This document shows, piece after piece, positions 13,392-20,112 of a stretch of 20,112 nt of DNA. The DNA comes from an uncultured Bacteroidota bacterium (GTDB lineage Bacteria > Bacteroidota > Bacteroidia > Chitinophagales > Chitinophagaceae), in contig CAMLGR010000085.1 of NCBI GenBank assembly GCA_946479615.1, positions 1 to 20,112 of the forward strand. Direction: 5' to 3'. The position numbers and the translations under genes were made by a program. Within the stretch, counting starts at the first letter, position 1. The number at the start of each line of letters is the position of its first letter. The notes under the pieces were generated by a model. The model saw only the letters and a list, made by a program, of their open reading frames with translations. It was not told where the DNA came from and did not search any database.

Positions 13392-14515
13392 TACTCCACC
13401 CAGTCCGCTACAAATACATTGGTATCCCTGGTGCCACCATTATTGCGGTTGCTGCAGAATACGATCTTTTTACCATCAGGAGAAAACATCGGGAAGGCAT
13501 CAAATCCTTTGTCACGGCTTACTTTATGCAAACCGGTTCCATCTTCATTGATCGTATATAAGTTGAATGGAAATCCTCTTTTGTATTCATGATTGGAAGC
13601 AAAGATGATGCGCTTGCTATCGGGCATAAAAGCAGGAGCCCAGTTAGCCTGTCCGTAATTGGTTACCTGGTGCGCATTGCTGCCATCGATATTCGCTACA
13701 TATACTTCCATATTCGTAGGAGCTACCAGGTTCTCTGCTAAAAAGTCTTTGTATTCTTTTACCTCTGCGTCTGTCTTGGGACGCGAAGCCCTCCAGATGA
13801 TCTTTTTTCCATCGGGGCTGAACCAGGCGCCACCATCATATCCCAATGTATTGGTCACCCTTTTTTCAGCGCCTGTCGCCAGGTTCATGATATAAAGATC
13901 GATATCACCATCCTTATCACTCGTATAGATCATGCTCTTGCCATCGGGCGATAAAGTAGCTTCTGCATCATATCCTTTTGAATGAGTGAGTTGTTTGACG
14001 ATTTTTCCATCCAGGTCAGCCATAAAAATATCATAGCTGTCATAAAGCGGCCATATATATTTATTACCATACTTGCTGCGATCCGGTACCGGTGGGCAGG
14101 TATCAGCACCCAAATGCGTGGATGCATAAATGATATGCTTTCCGTCTTTGGTAAAGAAAGGACAGGTGGTTCTGCCTTTTCCCGAACTGATCGGTTTGTA
14201 TTCAAACTTTTCGCCGGGTTTGGTCGGCACTTTGCCCATAAATATGCGGTCGCACTGGATTCCCTCTTTGGGATTAGTGCGCTGAAAAACGATGTATTTG
14301 CTGTCATAGCTCCAGTAAGCTTCTGCATTGTCGCCACCGAATGTCAGTTGCTGCAGGTTTTTGAAATGGACTTCCTCCGGGTACAGGAGGGTATCATCCG
14401 CAGGGGCAGATACAGCGGCCGGCTCCGGGTAAGCGGTCACAAGCAAAGCCTGTTTCTTAAAAGAGGCAAATATGATAATGGCGGCCAGGGCAGAAAGGAA
14501 AATAATTTTTTTCAT
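13391..14515 (-). CDS. exported PD40/TolB-like beta-propeller protein
   Basis: The 374-residue product starts with a signal peptide (MKKIIFLSALAAIIIFASF). It carries at least four WD40-like PD40 repeats, each with an FSPDGKKI-type strand: LSPDGKSMIYTSDKDGD, FSPDGKKIIWRAS, FMPDSKRIIFASNHEY and FSPDGKKIVFCSNRN. This predicts a six-bladed propeller like the C-terminal part of TolB, in the periplasm or at the surface. It lacks TolB's N-terminal domain and no tol/pal genes are near, so TolB function is not implied. Relatives often form the N-terminal part of peptidases, but no peptidase domain is present. It is divergent from the TPR gene, with the two promoters in an 95-base gap. Confidence 0.88.
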   Translation of the reverse strand: MKKIIFLSALAAIIIFASFKKQALLVTAYPEPAAVSAPADDTLLYPEEVHFKNLQQLTFGGDNAEAYWSYDSKYIVFQRTNPKEGIQCDRIFMGKVPTKPGEKFEYKPISSGKGRTTCPFFTKDGKHIIYASTHLGADTCPPVPDRSKYGNKYIWPLYDSYDIFMADLDGKIVKQLTHSKGYDAEATLSPDGKSMIYTSDKDGDIDLYIMNLATGAEKRVTNTLGYDGGAWFSPDGKKIIWRASRPKTDAEVKEYKDFLAENLVAPTNMEVYVANIDGSNAHQVTNYGQANWAPAFMPDSKRIIFASNHEYKRGFPFNLYTINEDGTGLHKVSRDKGFDAFPMFSPDGKKIVFCSNRNNGGTRDTNVFVADWVE

Positions 14516-14540
14516 TGTTTATCGTTTGTATCAGCGGCTG

Positions 14541-14548
14541 CAAAGGTA
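14541..14548 (-). promoter_or_regulatory. -7 box for the PD40 protein gene
   Basis: On the minus strand TACCTTTG, followed by C, fits TAnnTTTG exactly and lies 25 bases before the ATG. A TTTA about 17 bases upstream could serve as the -33 element. Confidence 0.7.
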
Positions 14549-14577
14549 TTTTTGACAGCAGTTTATAAAGTCACAGG

Positions 14578-14607
14578 ATTGTCATTCAGATCAAACATTT
14601 AGCTTTG
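14578..14607 (+). promoter_or_regulatory. promoter of the TPR lipoprotein gene, start codon 3 bases after the -7 box
   Basis: ATTG (14578-14581), 18 bases, then TAGCTTTG (14600-14607), a full -7 match. The ATG at 14611 is only 3 bases beyond the box, so the transcript would be leaderless or nearly so. Confidence 0.65.
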
Positions 14608-14610
14608 CTT

Positions 14611-15606
14611 ATGCGTTTTCTTACCACTCTTACCATGGTCGCTGTTTTGTTCCTGACCGGTTGCAACGACCATACAGATTCTTCCGCTTTTTCCGAATTA
14701 CTGGCACAGCCTCCTTACAGCAGCCTGACCGATAGTATTAAAAAAGAACCCGCCCGGGATGAATTGTATTTCCGAAGAGCGATCCTTCTCAATAAAAATA
14801 ATTTTCCTGAACCTGCCCTGGCCGATTTTAAGAAAGCCTGGTCTTTACAAAAACAGGAATCCTATGCCGTTGGCATCAGCAACCTGCTGATTGAAAAGAA
14901 TACGCAGGAAGCGATCTCCTTTTTACAGGAAGCGATCAAAGAATTACCCAAAAGTATTCTGCTGAAACTAACCCTGGCCCGGAGTTATGATAAGCTGAAT
15001 AAAACCGACGATGCGCTTGCTGTTTGCAGTGATATTTTAAAAGAACAACCTGACCAGGTGAATACGCTGATGCTGCAATCGGATTTATGGTCAAAAAAAG
15101 GTGATTCAACAGCCGCTATCACATCGCTCGAAAAAGCACATGCACTGGTGCCTTCCAATCTCGATCTTTCTTTTAAACTGATGTACCAGTATGCGGAAGA
15201 TAAAAACCCAAAGACAGTAGCATTGACCGATTCGCTGATCGCTATGGATTCGCTCAAATTACATGCAGATCCTTATTATGTAAGAGGAGTATATTATTCC
15301 AATACCGGCGACCGCAACAATGCCATTCAATGGTTTGATAAGACAGTAAAGTATAATTATAATTATCTCAACGCCTATATTGAAAAAGGAAAAATATTAT
15401 TAGATCAGAAAAAAACAGCCGACGCATTAAAAACATTTCAACTGGCCAATACCATTGATCCTGCTTTTGCCGATGCCTGGTACTGGATAGGGCGTTGCCA
15501 GGAAATAATGGGTGATAAAGAAGAAGCAAAGCTGGATTATGAGAAAGCGTATGGTCTTGATAAAACGTATACCGAAGCAAAAGAAGCAGCGGACAAAATC
15601 AAATAG
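14611..15606 (+). CDS. TPR-repeat lipoprotein
   Basis: From the ATG at 14611 the product has 331 residues. It begins with a lipoprotein signal (TMVAVLFLTGC, lipidated Cys18), so it is probably anchored in a membrane facing the periplasm. The rest is helical and made of tetratricopeptide repeats, best seen as AILLNKNNFPEPALADFKKA, then LARSYDKLNKTDDALAVCSD, then YYSNTGDRNNAIQWFDKTV, and near the end YWIGRCQEIMGDKEEAKLDY. Such proteins act as scaffolds; no catalytic domain is present. A TTG two codons earlier is part of the -7 promoter box and is not used as the start here. Confidence 0.88.
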   Translation: MRFLTTLTMVAVLFLTGCNDHTDSSAFSELLAQPPYSSLTDSIKKEPARDELYFRRAILLNKNNFPEPALADFKKAWSLQKQESYAVGISNLLIEKNTQEAISFLQEAIKELPKSILLKLTLARSYDKLNKTDDALAVCSDILKEQPDQVNTLMLQSDLWSKKGDSTAAITSLEKAHALVPSNLDLSFKLMYQYAEDKNPKTVALTDSLIAMDSLKLHADPYYVRGVYYSNTGDRNNAIQWFDKTVKYNYNYLNAYIEKGKILLDQKKTADALKTFQLANTIDPAFADAWYWIGRCQEIMGDKEEAKLDYEKAYGLDKTYTEAKEAADKIK

Positions 15607-15627
15607 AAAAATTACCGCTAAATGGTA

Positions 15628-15658
15628 TTGACCTGGGTTCGCTGCTATGCTATCTTGC
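15628..15658 (+). promoter_or_regulatory. possible promoter between the TPR gene and rpe
   Basis: TTG (15628-15630), 20 bases, then TATCTTGC (15651-15658), a shortened form of TAnnTTTG. A transcript from here would meet the hairpin at 15731 after about 100 bases. The same TATCTTGC recurs at 15759-15766, 15 bases before rpe. Confidence 0.4.
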
Positions 15659-15730
15659 ATTCATTAGTAGGCAACGTTAATCAGATGTAACCTACCCTAT
15701 TTTCTTACACAACCACTTTCTCATGTGGCC

Positions 15731-15756
15731 AGCCCTCTGCCCGGAGGGCTATTTTT
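15731..15756 (+). terminator. intrinsic terminator before rpe
   Basis: AGCCCTC (15731-15737) pairs with GAGGGCT (15744-15750) around a 6-base loop and is followed by ATTTTT. It is the best classical terminator in the window. It lies 125 bases after the TPR stop and 25 bases before rpe, so it could end the TPR transcript or a short RNA starting near 15660, or act as an attenuator of rpe. Confidence 0.75.
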
Positions 15757-15758
15757 AT

Positions 15759-15766
15759 TATCTTGC
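15759..15766 (+). promoter_or_regulatory. possible -7 box for rpe
   Basis: TATCTTGC, a near-match to TAnnTTTG, lies 15 bases before the rpe ATG and right after the terminator. No -33 box is visible. Confidence 0.4.
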
Positions 15767-15781
15767 GGCCAAATACTAAAA

Positions 15782-16429
15782 ATGGCCCTTGTTGCTCCCT
15801 CCCTGTTAGCCTGCAATTTTTTGAAACTGGAAGATGAATGCAAAATGCTGAACGAAAGCGAAGCTGACTGGTTTCACCTGGATATTATGGATGGACGCTT
15901 TGTTCCCAATATCAGTTATGGCCCGATGATCGTTGAATTTGTCAGGAAAACCACCAAAAAGATCTGCGATGTGCACCTGATGATCGTAGAACCGGCCCAT
16001 TTCATACAGGAGTTTAAAAATGCCGGGGCCGACCAGGTAGCCGTTCATATCGAAGCCTGTCCCAACCTGCATTATAATATACAGCAAATAAAATCGATGG
16101 GCATGAAAGCCGGTGTGGCGATCAACCCGCATACCCCTGCTTCCGACCTGGATGATGTGCTTCATGAGTTGCATCATATCTGCGTGATGAGTGTAAATCC
16201 CGGTTATGGCGGACAGCAATTCATTCCTCATACGATTGAAAAGATCAAACAGCTTCGTCGTATGATCGATGAAAAAGGATTAAAGACATTGATAGAGATC
16301 GATGGCGGTGTGACCCTCCAGAATGCTGCTTCGATCATGGCTGCCGGCGCCGATGTACTGGTAGCAGGAAGCACGGTTTTCCGTTCTCCTGATCCAAGGG
16401 CAACGATCAAAGAGCTTAAGTTATTGTAA
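15782..16429 (+). CDS. rpe: ribulose-phosphate 3-epimerase
   Basis: Rpe interconverts ribulose 5-phosphate and xylulose 5-phosphate in the pentose phosphate pathway. From the ATG at 15782 the product has 215 residues, the usual size. It opens MALVAPSLLACNF with Ser7. The metal and catalytic residues are visible: His32 and Asp34 (WFHLDIMDGRFVPN), His65 (DVHLMI) and Asp174 (IEIDGGV); the phosphate loop VNPGYGGQQF is also present. A longer reading from a GTG at 15725 would cross the terminator hairpin and is rejected. Inverted repeat E begins 8 bases after its stop. Confidence 0.97.
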   Translation: MALVAPSLLACNFLKLEDECKMLNESEADWFHLDIMDGRFVPNISYGPMIVEFVRKTTKKICDVHLMIVEPAHFIQEFKNAGADQVAVHIEACPNLHYNIQQIKSMGMKAGVAINPHTPASDLDDVLHELHHICVMSVNPGYGGQQFIPHTIEKIKQLRRMIDEKGLKTLIEIDGGVTLQNAASIMAAGADVLVAGSTVFRSPDPRATIKELKLL

Positions 16430-16437
16430 TAGATACA

Positions 16438-16557
16438 ATTTCGGAATTTGGAAATTTTTCAGACCGGATATTATTTACTGTTATCAGCATTTATCAATCT
16501 GAAAAAACACCCAAAGCCAGGCAATTTCCCGGCTTACCGATTCCAAAATTCCAAAAT
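16438..16557. repeat. weak word-array inverted repeat E (GGAATTT type)
   Basis: ATTTCGGAATTTGGAAAT (16438-16455) is imperfectly complementary to GATTCCAAAATTCCAAAAT (16539-16557), about 15-16 of 18 positions with a one-base bulge. The arms contain GGAATTT words in tandem. The core has a small AAGCC/GGCTT hairpin near 16514-16535. It has the same layout and place (just after a stop codon) as repeats A-D but is the least certain. Confidence 0.5.
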
Positions 16558-16585
16558 CAAGTGTATCTTACTTCTCAATTCTCTT

Positions 16586-19075
16586 ATGAAAATCAGAAGC
16601 CGCCAAATATTCCTTACTGCTGTTGCTATTTTGCTTTCCCTCCTTTCTTTTTCCCAAAAAAAGTCGGCAGTTGTTTCCGGTAAAATCGTCGATGAGAATG
16701 AGCAACCCCTCCCCCATGTATCGGTTGTTATCCTGGGCCGGCAAACCGGTGTTGCCAGCAATGATTCAGGTTATTTCAAAATAAAAGTTCCGGCTGAAAA
16801 AGCATTCGCGATCGTATTCAGTTATACCGGTCGCGAATCCGAGCAAAAGAATTTCCTGTTGAATGAGAACGAGGAAGAGTTTGTTTCCATAAGACTTGAA
16901 AAAGGCACCAATACCTTACAGGAAGTGATCGTATCCGACCAGCGCGATCGTACAGAAGCCGGCCTGATACGCCCCAATCCCAAAAGCATACTCAATTTAC
17001 CATCTGTTACTACCGGCGTAGAAAGCCTGATCAAGATATTCGTTGGTTCCAATAATGAACTGACCTCGCAATACACGGTTCGCGGTGGCAGTTATGACGA
17101 GAACCTGATCTATGTAAACGATTTTGAAGTATTCCGTCCCTATCTCGTACGCAATGGACAACAGGAAGGGTTAAGTTTTATCAATCCTGAACTCGTCCGC
17201 AATATCAGTTTTTACAATGGTGGCTTCCAGGCAAAATACGGTGATAAGATGAGCAGCGTACTGGATATCCAGTATAAAAAACCAAAACGTTTTGGCGGCT
17301 CGGCCTATGTAGGAATTCTTGAACAGGGATTGCATTTCGAAGGAATATCCAACAATAATAAACTCAGTTACCTGGTCGGTGTCCGCAACCGCAGCAACCG
17401 GAACCTGCTCAGCAGGCAGGAAACAGAAGGCAATTATGTACCAGCGTCTTCCGATCTGCAGGCGCTGATCAACTACCAGTTCAATGATAAATGGCAGGCT
17501 GAATTTTTTGGTAATATTTCGCAATCAAAATTTTCATTGAACCCACAATTCAGCCAGTTAACAACTTCTGTTTTCTCTCCTTTCTTTACCGCCAACCTGG
17601 GACTTGATATTTATTTTGCCGGGCAGGAACGGGATCAGTACCAGACCAATATGCTGGGATTGTCTTTTACCAACCAGGTCAGTAAAAAATTAAAGTTGAA
17701 ATGGATGCTCTCCCGTTTTGAAAATGATGAAGAGGAAAATATCGATATCGCAGGCGCTTATCTTTTTGGCGATCGTGATTTTGACAAAAGCCAGGCTACT
17801 TATGGAACTATTGTCAATCCATTAGGCGCAGGCGTGTTTCAGAATTTTGCCCGCAATACATTGAACATAGAAAACTGGAACATATCACACAAAGGAAACT
17901 ACGACCTGGGCAAACATGCTGTTCAATGGGGAGTGGCCTATGATAAAACGCTGATCAATGACAAACTCAACGAATGGGAGTTCCAGGATTCGGCCGGTTA
18001 TTCGATACCATTTAATCCTTCGCAGTTACAGATAAACAAAGTGATCAAATCAACAGCGGATCTCGATATCGATAAATTCTCCGGCTACGTACAGGATAAT
18101 ATCCGCTTTGGTGATTCATTGAATGCATATACGCTTTCAGCCGGTGTGCGTTTCAATTATAATTCCCTGAATAAGGAAACGCTCGTCTCTCCCCGGCTTG
18201 GCTTTAGCTGGAAACCTGACTGGAAGCGGGATATTGTTTTCCGCGCCGCTGCAGGTGTATACGATCAACCGCCTTTCTATCGTGAATTAAGACGATATGA
18301 CGGCACGGTAAATACAGATCTGAAAGCCCAAAAAAGTATACAGTGCGTAGTAGGCTTTGATTATAATTTCAAAGGATGGGGCCGCCCGATGCGATGGACG
18401 ACCGAGATGTATTATAAATCGATGACGGATGTAGTGCCGTATGATATCGATAATGTACGGATCCGTTATTTCGGCGAGAATTCAGCCAAGGCATATGCGG
18501 CAGGTATTGAAATGCGCTTGTATGGTGAACTGGTAAAAGATGCGGAAAGCTGGATCAGCCTGGGTATTATGAACACCAAAGAAAATATCAAAGGAGATAC
18601 CTATACCGATTATACATTGAATGATCTGAATGAGCCGATCGATAGTGTTACCAAAGAAAAAGGCTGGGTTCGCCGCCCGACAGACCGGCGCATTACATTC
18701 GGTATGTTCTTCCAGGATTACCTGGCCACCAACAAGAATTTTAAGATGTATCTGAATTTATTATATGGCAGCAATCTTCCTTATAATATTCCCAATAGTG
18801 TCAAATACAGGAATGGCGTAGAAATCCCGGCTTATATACGCGCCGATATTGGGTTCAGTGCATTACTATTAGATAGTGATCGCAGCCGGCGGCGCAGCCA
18901 CAGTCCTTTTTGGGGGTTTGATAATATATGGGCCAGTCTCGAAGTCTTCAACCTGATCGACAGGGACAATACCATTTCTTACTTGCTGATCAAAGATTTC
19001 TCCAACACGACATATACCATGCCGCAACGATTGACGCCAAGGTTGCTGAATTTTAAGATCGTGGCAAGATGGTAG
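16586..19075 (+). CDS. TonB-dependent outer-membrane receptor
   Basis: From the ATG at 16586 the product has 829 residues. It starts with a signal peptide (MKIRSRQIFLTAVAILLSLL), followed by a carboxypeptidase-regulatory-like beta-sandwich (about 28-105, SGKIVDENEQPLPHVSVVIL). A plug domain (about 130-240) contains YTVRGGSYDENLIYVN and GGFQAKYGDKMSSVLDI, and a long beta-barrel ends in Trp, as outer-membrane barrels do. A reading from 16448 would add 46 residues before the signal peptide and run through repeat E, so it is rejected. No SusD-like partner follows, so it is not a polysaccharide-utilisation pair; the ligand is unknown. Confidence 0.92.
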   Translation: MKIRSRQIFLTAVAILLSLLSFSQKKSAVVSGKIVDENEQPLPHVSVVILGRQTGVASNDSGYFKIKVPAEKAFAIVFSYTGRESEQKNFLLNENEEEFVSIRLEKGTNTLQEVIVSDQRDRTEAGLIRPNPKSILNLPSVTTGVESLIKIFVGSNNELTSQYTVRGGSYDENLIYVNDFEVFRPYLVRNGQQEGLSFINPELVRNISFYNGGFQAKYGDKMSSVLDIQYKKPKRFGGSAYVGILEQGLHFEGISNNNKLSYLVGVRNRSNRNLLSRQETEGNYVPASSDLQALINYQFNDKWQAEFFGNISQSKFSLNPQFSQLTTSVFSPFFTANLGLDIYFAGQERDQYQTNMLGLSFTNQVSKKLKLKWMLSRFENDEEENIDIAGAYLFGDRDFDKSQATYGTIVNPLGAGVFQNFARNTLNIENWNISHKGNYDLGKHAVQWGVAYDKTLINDKLNEWEFQDSAGYSIPFNPSQLQINKVIKSTADLDIDKFSGYVQDNIRFGDSLNAYTLSAGVRFNYNSLNKETLVSPRLGFSWKPDWKRDIVFRAAAGVYDQPPFYRELRRYDGTVNTDLKAQKSIQCVVGFDYNFKGWGRPMRWTTEMYYKSMTDVVPYDIDNVRIRYFGENSAKAYAAGIEMRLYGELVKDAESWISLGIMNTKENIKGDTYTDYTLNDLNEPIDSVTKEKGWVRRPTDRRITFGMFFQDYLATNKNFKMYLNLLYGSNLPYNIPNSVKYRNGVEIPAYIRADIGFSALLLDSDRSRRRSHSPFWGFDNIWASLEVFNLIDRDNTISYLLIKDFSNTTYTMPQRLTPRLLNFKIVARW

Positions 19076-19098
19076 GCAGCTCGCCAGATTGAAAAATA

Positions 19099-19279
19099 GA
19101 ACACGGATAGATGTAGATGGACGGATTTAAATGGATTTAATTCCACATAAACATCCGCATAATGTCGGTATAATCTGTATCATCCGTTTCATCCGTGTTC
19201 CATGCTTACTATCAGTCCGAATTTTTATTTCTATTACCATATCCACATCACATCCGTCCATCCACATCTATCCGTGTTC
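19099..19279. repeat. word-array inverted repeat D (ATCCGTG type)
   Basis: Arms at 19099-19126 and 19252-19279 match at 27 of 28 positions and contain GGAT/ATCCGTG-type words. A second copy of the right-arm end (ATCCGTGTTCCAT) lies inside at 19191-19203, so the right side is partly duplicated. The core holds CGGTATAATCT (19166-19176), resembling GGCGTAATCT of repeats A and B. It fills the gap between the TonB receptor and the convergent DUF5686 gene. Confidence 0.88.
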
Positions 19280-19283
19280 CATT

Positions 19284-19299
19284 CTTCCCATTCAGGAAG
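19284..19299 (-). terminator. small hairpin behind the DUF5686 gene
   Basis: CTTCC and GGAAG surround a 6-base loop, 13 bases after the DUF5686 stop. The stem is short and there is no T-run, so a terminator role is uncertain. Confidence 0.3.
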
Positions 19300-19312
19300 C
19301 CTTACCTCACTC

Positions 19313-20112
19313 CTAAAACCACCGGTTCCGGTTCCTGTCCCAGGTAGTAATACCCACCTTGAACTGCACCGGGTTATGAAACTGGTTTGCCGCAGACCCA
19401 ACCACATATACGCCTAATTTAAATTTTGCCATTGGTGCAAACGGCCATTTAAATACCCGCTCTATTCCTGTAAACACTTCCGCATACCGCAAATCCCTTT
19501 CCGGCGCTATTAAAAATCCTGCACCAGCCACTTCCCTTAATCCGATCTTTTTGAACAACGGAATCTTATTCAATAAAAACCCATTGAACTCATGCAGGTA
19601 ATGCCCTTCATAAAAACGTTTGAAGACCGGGAACGTAGAATCCAATGACTGAAAAGCTTCATTCGGATTTAAAAACAATATAGGATCACCCCTTCGCTGA
19701 AATTTATAATCCACCAGTCTCAGATCGGTTTTATTTAAAAAACTTCCTGTTTTGATCGTATACGAAGAGACGCCGGTAGTTCCCAGATTCAGCCGCTGCT
19801 CGATACCAAATTCCAGGTAATCAAAATCCACTTTGCTTTTCATCACACCGTTTATTCCCTTTCTCCACGATGTATAAAAAGTTGGCCAGGCAGAACCCAG
19901 GATCACTTTTTCCCTCGGCTCCCGGATATATTTCTGACCAGGCGTATACTGCAACCTCACTGTTCCATACACGGCATTGTAAGGCGCAAAAGCGATCGCC
20001 TGGTTATCATCCAGCACATCACCAAACAAACTATCTACCAATGATCCCGTTTTATAATCACTCACCGAACGACGTAGCGCAATATCAAAATCATTAAATA
20101 AGAACATCCCGT
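19313..20112 (-). CDS. DUF5686 family outer-membrane-type protein, 3' part
   Basis: About 266 C-terminal residues are visible; the frame remains open to the right edge, so the start lies outside and the Met at 20107 is internal. The sequence shows the family's C-terminal signatures: YTPGQKYIREPREKVILGS, then SKVDFDYLEFGI, YKFQRRGDPILF, FYEGHYLHEFNGFLLNKIP and QFKVGITTWDRNRNRWF. The last third looks like beta-barrel strands ending in an aromatic residue. In the family a carboxypeptidase-regulatory-like domain usually precedes this part. These large proteins are widespread in Bacteroidota and of unknown function. It is convergent with the TonB receptor gene, with repeat D between them. Confidence 0.9.
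   Translation of the reverse strand, partial: GMFLFNDFDIALRRSVSDYKTGSLVDSLFGDVLDDNQAIAFAPYNAVYGTVRLQYTPGQKYIREPREKVILGSAWPTFYTSWRKGINGVMKSKVDFDYLEFGIEQRLNLGTTGVSSYTIKTGSFLNKTDLRLVDYKFQRRGDPILFLNPNEAFQSLDSTFPVFKRFYEGHYLHEFNGFLLNKIPLFKKIGLREVAGAGFLIAPERDLRYAEVFTGIERVFKWPFAPMAKFKLGVYVVGSAANQFHNPVQFKVGITTWDRNRNRWF

Noticed and set aside
13391..14515. Genuine TolB of the Tol-Pal system
   Set aside because: Only the propeller part is present, and no tolA, tolQ, tolR or pal genes lie nearby.
15725..15781. 19-residue N-terminal extension of Rpe from a GTG
   Set aside because: It would run through the terminator hairpin and T-run, and the family normally starts close to the APSLLACNF motif.
16448..16585. 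46-residue N-terminal extension of the TonB receptor
   Set aside because: It crosses repeat E and would place residues before a standard signal peptide at 16586.
16586..19075. SusC/SusD polysaccharide-utilisation locus
   Set aside because: No SusD-like lipoprotein or glycoside hydrolase follows; the next gene is a convergent DUF5686 gene.

Overview
The window looks like chromosomal DNA of a member of the Bacteroidota, most likely of the Chitinophagaceae. The taxon is an inference from four things: Bacteroidota-type promoters (a -7 box TAnnTTTG, often with a TTTG/TTG about 18-20 bases upstream), a TonB receptor with an N-terminal carboxypeptidase-regulatory-like domain, a DUF5686 protein, and lipoprotein and outer-membrane gene content. 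Most start codons have no clear Shine-Dalgarno sequence. I see no tRNA, rRNA, CRISPR array or intact insertion sequence.

Layout. 1-1253 (minus): infA-rpmJ-rpsM-rpsK, the start of an alpha-type ribosomal operon with its own promoter before infA. The rpsK tail at the very left edge appears full of sequence errors. 1376-1771 (minus): a small conserved protein of unknown function. 1772-2337: an accessory scar with a perfect 28-bp palindrome and a winged-helix gene remnant. 2338-9101 (minus): one seven-gene efflux operon in transcription order tetR-tolC-hlyD-NBD1-NBD2-permease-permease, a YbhGFSR/CecR-like system with its own outer-membrane channel and two matching TetR operators. 9247-11452 (minus): an aldo/keto reductase and homogentisate 1,2-dioxygenase (hmgA). 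The hmgA leader holds an aromatic-rich 29-codon ORF whose stop codon abuts a terminator-like hairpin. 11648-12784 (plus): a Nudix hydrolase and a YfcE-like phosphodiesterase. 12810-14515 (minus): a four-helix membrane protein and a PD40/TolB-like propeller protein. 14611-19075 (plus): a TPR lipoprotein, rpe and a TonB-dependent receptor. 19313-end (minus): the C-terminal part of a DUF5686 protein.

Two patterns stand out as possibly undescribed. First, a candidate attenuation leader in front of hmgA, with logic resembling TnaC: a leader peptide that controls a terminator ahead of an amino-acid catabolic gene. Second, a class of intergenic inverted repeats whose arms are built of short degenerate words (CCTATGTG, GGTCAAT, ATCCGTG and, weakly, GGAATTT). 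Each sits directly behind a stop codon (at 9162, 12079, 13273, 16438 and 19099). Two of them share the same core, GGCGTAATCT. All functional statements come from reading the sequence; no database search or folding program was run.
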